A stretch of 35,081 bases of DNA, taken from an uncultured bacterium. Lineage in GTDB: Bacteria > Verrucomicrobiota > Kiritimatiellia > RFP12 > UBA1067. The first letter of the stretch is position 1. The number at the start of each line of letters is the position of its first letter. The notes below the pieces were generated by a model. That model worked only from the letters and a program-made list of their open reading frames with translations, was not told the origin of the DNA and made no database searches. The stretch lies in the NCBI GenBank assembly GCA_902763655.1, contig CACWSW010000008.1, positions 1 through 35,081 of the forward strand. Reading direction: 5' to 3'. A program made the position numbers and the translations under genes. Below, piece by piece: positions 29,315 to 35,081 of this stretch.

Positions 29315-32278
29315 ATGAAACGCCTCATCACATGCGCTCTTTTGGCCGCCTCTTCGGTATTGGCCGATTCGCTTCCTTTCACGTTCGCACCAGAAGACGC
29401 GAAGGGGCACAGAGTCTCCTGGCAGTCCAACAATGAACCGATTCCGCCCTCGCGTCCCGCGCTGGAGGTTAGTTTCGCGTACGTGTGTCACGGTCCCGTG
29501 GAGATCAATGCATCGCTTCAATTCTTTGCCAAGGACGGTTCATGGGTCGCAGACAAGTTCATGCGGCCTTCGCTGAAGATTCCGGCCAGGAGCGAGTGGG
29601 GCAAGCCGAACTTTCACGCCTTCACGCTTCAGTCTACGGGCTATCCCACCAATGCTGCAAGCGTACGACTGTCCCTTTCCGGCACGGCGCGTCCTGCCGC
29701 CGCCCCCGAACTGCCGCGTCTCGTCCTGAACGCGGTCGACTTCAAATGGGCACTCACCCCGCGTGGTGTGCGCACCGCCAACTGGTTTACCCTTGGCGAG
29801 GATGTCGTGTTCCGCGGCGGACTCCCGCCCGGCAAGACGGGCTTGCGTACCCTTGTGCGCGATTCATCCAGACAGATCGTCCACCAGTCCGACGCCCCGT
29901 CCGCCGAATGGCGGTGGCGTCCGTCGCGTCCGGGGTTCTACACGGTCGCGTTCGCCTGGCTCGACGCCGCAGGCAACCCCACGCCCGCCGTCGAATCGCT
30001 CTACTGCTGCGACCATCTCTCCACCACGAACGCCGTCTTCCGCAACCGCTTCGCCGCGTTCGCGCGCGGCGAACAGGCGTTCGCCGTCTGCGCCACGCCC
30101 GAGCGCGACGTGGCCGCCGCCTCGCCCGTGTTCGGCTTCAACCTCGATCCCCTGTCAAGCAGCGAGTACGCGGGGGAGACGCCTTTTGAGCTGATCCGCC
30201 TCCTCGGCATGCATGCGTTCATCCGCTACCACCGTTTCCATTGGGAGCAGATCGAAGGTGCCGGACGCGGCAAGTACAACTGGAAGCAGGTGGACGACGC
30301 GCTCGCCGCCGCCGACAAGGCCGGTTATGGTTTCGATCGCATCATCATGAACACGTTCGGCACGCCGACCTGGAACTCCACCGCGCCGGAAAGCCTACGA
30401 AAAATCAGCTGGCTTCGAGACCCGCAGTTCTACGCACCGCGCGACATGTCCGCCTGGCACGACTACATCGCGGCGTTCTGCCGACGCTATCCCGGCATCC
30501 GCTACCTCGAACTCTGGAACGAGCCCCACCTGCCCGGCTACAGCCTTTTCTGGCAGAAGTCGTCGCCCGCGCAGTTCGTCGAACTGCTCAAGTCCGGCTA
30601 CACGGCCGCGAAGGAGGTCGATCCAAGCATCACCGTGCTGATGGGCGGCATCGGGATGCGCTACCTGCCGTTCTACGACCAGTTTGTCCGGCTCGGCGGC
30701 GTGCAGTGGTTCGACATGCTCGCCACGCACTGCGGCTACGACATGCGCCCGTTCCGCGCCGTCGAGCGGAAATACGGCGCCCCCTCCAAGCCCTACTGGG
30801 AAGACGAGTGGCACACCGTGCTCTACAACTGCTCGGCCGACCCCACGCCCTCCGAGGAGACATGCACCTACCGCATGCTCACTAACCTCGCCGACATGCT
30901 CCACGAGGGCGGCACGCGCATCACGGGCTTCGGACTCGGCTGCGGCGTCCACACGCCCGAGACGGCCCGCTTCTATGCCAATGCCGAAGGAATCCAGCAG
31001 GTGAGCGGACTCTTCCGCACGCGTCCGTTCCTCGAGCCGCGCATCGCGGCGCTCGCCCTGCGCACGGCCACCGACCGCTTCTCCGGCGACATCTCGCGCC
31101 TCGGCGCGTGGGCGTTTGGCGACGATGGCCAGCAGCGCCTCGCCGCCTTCACGAGCGACTCCGGTCCCATGGCCTTCGTATGGTGCGCCAATCCCAAGAC
31201 GACGACCTGGCATCCCGCGCTCCTCGCCACGATGCAAAACAAGAAACTCCTCGACTGGGAAGGCCGTGCGATCTCATCCGCCGACCTGCGCCCTGAGCGC
31301 GTCTACTTCATCGTCGACCCCGACCTCGCTCCCGCCCGCGCGCACGGCGTGGCGCTCGACAAGCTCGACTACTCGGCGTACAACTTCAAGCCGCAGAAGA
31401 CGCTCGTCTCGGGCAGCTACGCGCCGCTTGCCGAACCGGCTCTCCTGCACGGCACGAACGTCGTCTTCGCCGCCGATCTCCAGGAAACCCACTTCGCCCT
31501 GGATGTCCGCACGCCAGGCGCGCCCGGCTACATCCTCTTCGCGATCGACGTGGAGGGCAAGGGGTTGCTGGAGGACGTCGTCGAACTGCGCGTCTCGTCC
31601 GACGGCACGATCGTCAAGCCCCGCACGCCCGCGCTCAAAGGCGACATCCCGCCGGAGTTCTCCCCAGCCAACGTGCCCCTCACCAAGAGCCACGCCACCG
31701 TCACGCGTACTGCCGATGGCACACGTTGGCAAATCAAGGTGACGATGAGCGACCTCTACCCGTTCGTCCATTCGCCGGGACGGCAGATCCGGTTCGCTCT
31801 AGCCACACCCGACGGCGGCTGGGGCGAGGGTCTTGGACGCATCCGCGCGCCACGCGACTTCGGCACGCTCTGTCCCAGTGGACACGGCAAGACGCTTGCC
31901 GTCCAGCAAGATATCACGCGTCCGTTCGGCGACGCAACGCTCACGCCCGGCTCGCCCGCACGCGTGGTCGCCACCTCGAATCTCAAGGGAGCAGGTGCGT
32001 TCGTGCGTGTGCGTCCCGTTCCCGGTTCGCGCCTCCGCTACGCGATGCGTATGCGCGGCAACGCCTCGCCCGAAATCGCCGTGTGGCAGAGGAGTGTCGC
32101 CGGCAAGAGCCTCGGACGCGTCAACGTGACGCGCGTGTCGCTGACGGACGAATGGCAGGACGTGACTGGCGAGTGCCTTGTCTCGCCGGATGCGGCTAGC
32201 CTCGATTTCGTCATCTTCAGCTGGAGAAACGGCGACGCCCGCTTCGAGATCGCCGACTTCACCATCGTCAACGAATAG
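29315..32278 (+). CDS. Secreted clan GH-A glycosidase, GH39-like
   Basis: This is a 987-residue protein with a signal peptide (MKRLITCALLAASSVLA). The N-terminal 290 residues look like beta-sandwich domains. Residues of about 290-600 form a TIM barrel with acid/base E403 in LELWNEPHLPGY and likely nucleophile E498 in PYWEDEWH, as in clan GH-A (GH39/GH5 type). A region around 710-850 (VVFAADLQETHFALDVRTPGAPG) resembles CBM9-like sugar-binding domains, and the C-terminal 120 residues look like another carbohydrate-binding sandwich. The substrate is unknown. It starts 4 bases after the beta-helix gene without a clear Shine-Dalgarno sequence, so coupling is likely. Its stop codon directly abuts the GH2 stop codon on the other strand. 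Confidence 0.82.
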   Translation: MKRLITCALLAASSVLADSLPFTFAPEDAKGHRVSWQSNNEPIPPSRPALEVSFAYVCHGPVEINASLQFFAKDGSWVADKFMRPSLKIPARSEWGKPNFHAFTLQSTGYPTNAASVRLSLSGTARPAAAPELPRLVLNAVDFKWALTPRGVRTANWFTLGEDVVFRGGLPPGKTGLRTLVRDSSRQIVHQSDAPSAEWRWRPSRPGFYTVAFAWLDAAGNPTPAVESLYCCDHLSTTNAVFRNRFAAFARGEQAFAVCATPERDVAAASPVFGFNLDPLSSSEYAGETPFELIRLLGMHAFIRYHRFHWEQIEGAGRGKYNWKQVDDALAAADKAGYGFDRIIMNTFGTPTWNSTAPESLRKISWLRDPQFYAPRDMSAWHDYIAAFCRRYPGIRYLELWNEPHLPGYSLFWQKSSPAQFVELLKSGYTAAKEVDPSITVLMGGIGMRYLPFYDQFVRLGGVQWFDMLATHCGYDMRPFRAVERKYGAPSKPYWEDEWHTVLYNCSADPTPSEETCTYRMLTNLADMLHEGGTRITGFGLGCGVHTPETARFYANAEGIQQVSGLFRTRPFLEPRIAALALRTATDRFSGDISRLGAWAFGDDGQQRLAAFTSDSGPMAFVWCANPKTTTWHPALLATMQNKKLLDWEGRAISSADLRPERVYFIVDPDLAPARAHGVALDKLDYSAYNFKPQKTLVSGSYAPLAEPALLHGTNVVFAADLQETHFALDVRTPGAPGYILFAIDVEGKGLLEDVVELRVSSDGTIVKPRTPALKGDIPPEFSPANVPLTKSHATVTRTADGTRWQIKVTMSDLYPFVHSPGRQIRFALATPDGGWGEGLGRIRAPRDFGTLCPSGHGKTLAVQQDITRPFGDATLTPGSPARVVATSNLKGAGAFVRVRPVPGSRLRYAMRMRGNASPEIAVWQRSVAGKSLGRVNVTRVSLTDEWQDVTGECLVSPDAASLDFVIFSWRNGDARFEIADFTIVNE

Positions 32279-34588
32279 CTACTTCCGCTGCCATTCAAGG
32301 TAGTCGGAATATCTGAATGGCGGTTCGCCATAGAGCGCACGGTTCACGCGCTCTACGCCACCGAACGTGTAGACGATCTTCAGCATCCCCTGGCCAGAAA
32401 GCGGCAATGCATCCGTCACTGTCATCTTGCCATTTGCTGGAATGTTGCACGCGCCGTCGAAGAGCGTCTTGCCGCTAGCAACGTCGACAGCCTTCACCTT
32501 GCCCGAGACTGGTGCTAGCGTATCGTTCACCGCGATCAGACGATGCGCGTCGTCCAGCAGCACGAGCTGATCGCCCTGCACGCTCTTGATGGCATCGTAC
32601 GCGCGTTTGCGGTTGTAGTAGTAGTCGACGATGCCGTCGGAGATGATCGGCCAGCCGTCGCGCAGGTTCCACCACATGATGCCCCACGTGCGCCCCTTGC
32701 GGGAGCGGAACATCTCGATCCAGTACTTCACGGCCTCGGCCTGGTATATCTGGCTCTGGTCCACGAACGCCGCAACGTCGCGCGGAACGGATCCGAACAT
32801 CGTCTTCACCTGTCTCGGCATGAGCGAGTTTCGCCCGTGCCCCATGCCGCGCGGATAGTCGGGATACGCCTGCGTGGACTTGCAGCACCACTCGTCGTTG
32901 AAGTGGAACGGGTCCGACGGGTCGGGCCAAGGGTACACCCCTTCCTTCGTCATCATCTTCTTCAGCGATTCCAGCGACGGGCAGCCGTGGCAGCCCATCT
33001 CGCTCACGAACGTCGTCGGCGCGTTCGTCCAGTACGCGTCCTTGAACCACCTCTCGCGCGGTCCCCACAGGTGCTCCTGCGAGAGCTTCGCCTTGCCAGC
33101 CACCACGTCGGGCGTCCAGTACGGCGAGCTGGGAATGTATGGGCGCATCGGGTCGAAGTCTCGCAAGACGCGCGGCAGGATGTCGCGGCTGATGCGCTCG
33201 AGGTTCGGGTCGGGCGCGTACGGGCCCATCACCGATGCCGTCGAGCGGTCGATCTCGTTGTTCGCGTTCCACAGGACGATCGACGGATGGCTGCGGAAGC
33301 GCACGACCACCTGCTTCGCCTCGTCGTAGATAACGCGCGCAAAGTCCTCATCCTGCGGCGGCGAAACGTTGCCCATCATGAAGTCCTGCCACACCATGAC
33401 GCCCTTCTCGTCGCAGAAATCGAAGAACGCGTCTGGCTCGTACACGCCGCCGCCCCACACGCGGATCATGTTGCAGTTCAGGTCTTCCACCATCGCGAGG
33501 CACTTTGGCAGGTGCTGCGCGTCGCGAGAATGGAGCGCGTCCATCGGACTCCAGTCCGTCCCCTTCACGAACGTCGGTTCGCCGTTGATCAGGAAGCGGA
33601 ATGTGCCGGGGTTCTCCGGCGAATACCAGTCGGCCCGCTCTAGCCGGACAGTGCGCAGGCCGATCTTGCGCTCGTCGCGCGCGAGAACGCGGCCCTCTCC
33701 GTCAAGCAGCTCCGCCGTCGCATCGTAGAGCGACGGCTCGCGCCCTGTCCCGCGCGGCCACCAGAGGGCTGCGTTGCGGACGTACATGTTGTCGCGCGTC
33801 TGGAAGAAGCGCACCACATGCTCCGTCCGCGCCGCGACCTTCCCGTTGCGCGAGAGCGTAAGGCGCAGGGTGGAGGCGTGCAGATGCCGCCACGGCGCGA
33901 GGATCTGGCAGTCGACGCGCACTAAGGCGGTACGCGCATTCGCGTTGACGTTCATCACGAACCAGTGGACGTCGCCGAAGCGCTCCGGCGGCAAGACGTC
34001 TAGCGTGACGCTCCGCCAGATGCCGGGCGAGACAAGGCGCGGCATGATGTCCCAGCCGAACGAGTGCTGGGCCTTGCGGACGGTCTCTACGTCCGTGCCG
34101 CCCACGCGCGACCGGCCGAGCACTCCGAGGAGCGGAAGCCCCAGCGGCGAACGGATCAGCACCTCCAGCCTGTTCGTGGGCGCAAGACGCCCCGTCACGT
34201 CGAAGGTCTGCGGCACGAACATGTTCTCGGACGCACCGATGCGTTCGCCGTTGAGGAAGTAAGCGGCGCGCGTGTCCACGCCCTCGAAGCGCAGGCGCGC
34301 CGTCTCGCCCGGCTTCAGCGCGGGCGCAGGGAAGTTGCGCGCGTACTTCCATTCCATCTGCTCGTAGCGGAAGAGTCCCCACGCGTTCGTGCCGACCATC
34401 GGGTCTGGGATGACGCCCGCGCGCTCGAGATCGATCAGGGCGTCGCCCGGCACCGTGGCCGAGATGGTCTTCCACTCGCCGCCCTCCTGCTGCAGACGGT
34501 ACGACAGCGACCACGCGCCGTCCAGCGACATTCCGCCGAACGCCAAGCCGCACACGCATGCGGCAACAAACATAATCCTCGTTTTCAT
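32279..34588 (-). CDS. GH2 beta-mannosidase-like glycosidase
   Basis: This is a 769-residue protein with a signal peptide. The GH2 order is N-terminal jelly roll (about 22-195), Ig-like domain, then TIM barrel. VKGTDWSPMDAL, RVWGGGVYEPDAFFDFCDEKGVMVWQDFM and LWNANNEID (acid/base E445) are typical of beta-mannosidases, as is FVSEMG (nucleophile E530). It should remove terminal beta-mannosyl or a related sugar outside or in the periplasm; related GH2 activities cannot be excluded. GGAGG lies 10 bases before the ATG. No promoter is visible in the 49 bases between it and the upstream tRNA on the same strand, so it may depend on readthrough from the tRNA transcript or a promoter I cannot see. Confidence 0.88.
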   Translation of the reverse strand: MKTRIMFVAACVCGLAFGGMSLDGAWSLSYRLQQEGGEWKTISATVPGDALIDLERAGVIPDPMVGTNAWGLFRYEQMEWKYARNFPAPALKPGETARLRFEGVDTRAAYFLNGERIGASENMFVPQTFDVTGRLAPTNRLEVLIRSPLGLPLLGVLGRSRVGGTDVETVRKAQHSFGWDIMPRLVSPGIWRSVTLDVLPPERFGDVHWFVMNVNANARTALVRVDCQILAPWRHLHASTLRLTLSRNGKVAARTEHVVRFFQTRDNMYVRNAALWWPRGTGREPSLYDATAELLDGEGRVLARDERKIGLRTVRLERADWYSPENPGTFRFLINGEPTFVKGTDWSPMDALHSRDAQHLPKCLAMVEDLNCNMIRVWGGGVYEPDAFFDFCDEKGVMVWQDFMMGNVSPPQDEDFARVIYDEAKQVVVRFRSHPSIVLWNANNEIDRSTASVMGPYAPDPNLERISRDILPRVLRDFDPMRPYIPSSPYWTPDVVAGKAKLSQEHLWGPRERWFKDAYWTNAPTTFVSEMGCHGCPSLESLKKMMTKEGVYPWPDPSDPFHFNDEWCCKSTQAYPDYPRGMGHGRNSLMPRQVKTMFGSVPRDVAAFVDQSQIYQAEAVKYWIEMFRSRKGRTWGIMWWNLRDGWPIISDGIVDYYYNRKRAYDAIKSVQGDQLVLLDDAHRLIAVNDTLAPVSGKVKAVDVASGKTLFDGACNIPANGKMTVTDALPLSGQGMLKIVYTFGGVERVNRALYGEPPFRYSDYLEWQRK

Positions 34589-34637
34589 GAGTTTGCCGCC
34601 TCCAGCTCAAATCGCTTCATCCGCCGTAATTTCTTAG

Positions 34638-34714
34638 TGGTGGGCGGTGAGGGATTCGGACCCCCGACCTAATGCGTGTAAAGCACTCGCTCTAACCAAC
34701 TGAGCTAACCGCCC
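34638..34714 (-). tRNA. tRNA-Val (anticodon UAC)
   Basis: The 77-base cloverleaf is complete: acceptor GGGCGGT/ACCGCCC, D arm GCTC/GAGC with GG in the loop, anticodon stem AGTGC/GCATT around TTTACAC (anticodon TAC), variable AGGTC, T stem GGGGG/CCCTC and an encoded CCA. The T loop reads TCCGAAT, with C at position 55 instead of the near-universal T. It could be a real variant or a sequencing error. Confidence 0.95.
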
Positions 34715-34729
34715 GGGGCAAATGTCAGT

Positions 34730-34735
34730 ATTATA
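34730..34735 (-). promoter_or_regulatory. Extended -10 of tRNA-Val
   Basis: TGGTATAAT on the minus strand, 15 bases before the mature tRNA 5' end, allowing a short trimmed leader. No clear -35 is seen. Confidence 0.6.
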
Positions 34736-34763
34736 CCATAAATCGCATGCCGCTCCGCGAGGA

Positions 34764-35081
34764 TCAGGGATGATCCAGGACGTGGTCGAAGGTCTCGACC
34801 ACGACGGACGGGGGCATGCCCGTGTACTTCTCGAGGTCCGCGGGCGTCGTCTCGCCGGAGAGGACGCACACGAAGTCGACGCCCGCGTTGTCGGCGATCG
34901 CCTTGTCCGTGTAGAGGCGGTCGCCGACGACGGCGATCTCCTCCGGCTTGAACTTCGCGAGCACGGGCGCGAGGAGCGTCGGCGAGGGCTTGCCGAACAC
35001 GTGGCTCGGCTTCATGCCGTTCGTGATCTCGAGGAACTTCATCATGCCGCCGATGTCGGGGATCGGGCCGCGCTCGCTCGG
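34764..35081 (-). CDS. HAD-IIA family hydrolase (partial)
   Basis: The C-terminal 105 residues of a gene whose start lies beyond the right edge. It reads PIPDIGGMMKFLEITNG, HVFGKPSPTLLAPVL and AVVGDRLYTDKAIADNAG, which match the NagD/HAD-IIA phosphatases: the GKP lysine and the GDxxxTD acidic motif complete the haloacid dehalogenase active site. Such enzymes dephosphorylate small sugar or nucleotide phosphates in the cytoplasm. The substrate is unknown. A 6-bp hairpin (GGATCA/TGATCC, 34761-34776) overlaps the stop codon but has no T-run. The tRNA-Val promoter follows. Confidence 0.9.
   Translation of the reverse strand, partial: PSERGPIPDIGGMMKFLEITNGMKPSHVFGKPSPTLLAPVLAKFKPEEIAVVGDRLYTDKAIADNAGVDFVCVLSGETTPADLEKYTGMPPSVVVETFDHVLDHP

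Noticed and set aside
34064..34672. An open frame ending in VVGGEGFGPPT over the tRNA.
   Set aside because: This is a familiar artefact of translating across a tRNA gene on the wrong strand.
1..35081. CRISPR arrays, insertion sequences, integrases or rRNA genes.
   Set aside because: No regularly spaced direct repeats, transposase or integrase coding region, or rRNA sequence was recognised anywhere in the window.

Overview
The window looks like a chromosomal segment of a GC-rich, Gram-negative-type bacterium. Lipid A kinase, murein flippase, PE synthesis and many secreted glycosidases are present, and no SusC/SusD pair or phosphotransferase system is seen. My best guess, from gene content and style and not from any database search, is the PVC group (Kiritimatiellota/Lentisphaerota/Verrucomicrobiota), perhaps a gut or sediment polysaccharide degrader. 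Coding density is very high: no gene-free stretch exceeds about 200 bases, and several convergent pairs share or abut stop codons.

Layout. (1) 1-3054, minus strand: phosphomannomutase/phosphoglucomutase, a DUF1643 protein, a D-mannonate oxidoreductase-type SDR and a metallophosphoesterase that runs off the left edge. (2) 3256-6574, plus: a secreted pectinase-like beta-helix lipoprotein and a GH127 beta-L-arabinofuranosidase, probably one operon. With the mannonate enzyme they suggest use of pectin or arabinan and uronic acids. (3) 6571-12322, minus: lpxK, an ORF6N protein, a DUF262/DUF1524 (GmrSD-like) protein and murJ. The middle two are visibly AT-richer than their surroundings and look like a defence cassette inserted into an envelope operon. 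(4) 12438-16766: a 71-residue Lys/Ala/Pro histone-like protein (minus), then a GT4 glycosyltransferase, phosphatidylserine decarboxylase and a 631-residue secreted protein of unknown function (plus). (5) 16795-21564, minus: a Tat-exported Gfo/Idh/MocA oxidoreductase, a compact fused ResB-CcsA cytochrome c maturation protein, a D,D-carboxypeptidase and a secreted endonuclease/exonuclease/phosphatase-fold protein, tightly packed. (6) 21619-25622: a surface-glycan block with two GT2 enzymes, a GT8 enzyme and a radical SAM protein. (7) 25742-34588: a DUF1080 hydrolase, a Pmp-like beta-helix surface protein, a clan GH-A glycosidase and a GH2 beta-mannosidase-like enzyme. (8) 34638-35081, minus: tRNA-Val(UAC) and the C-terminal part of a HAD-IIA phosphatase.

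Regulatory style. Most readable promoters carry an extended -10 (TGn plus TATAAT or a close relative). For six genes the -10 lies only 6-9 bases before the start codon, which predicts leaderless or nearly leaderless mRNAs. Other genes have a conventional 20-45 base leader with a Shine-Dalgarno sequence, so two initiation modes seem to coexist.

Most notable non-gene structure: a 54-bp double-hairpin REP-like element that sits exactly in frame (18 codons) between the ResB and CcsA domains; three degenerate 7- or 8-base tandem repeat patches at gene junctions; an 18-codon leaderless ORF followed by a GNRA-capped hairpin just ahead of the Pmp-like gene; three consecutive hairpins before it; and a 14-base promoter sequence shared by two glycosyltransferase genes.
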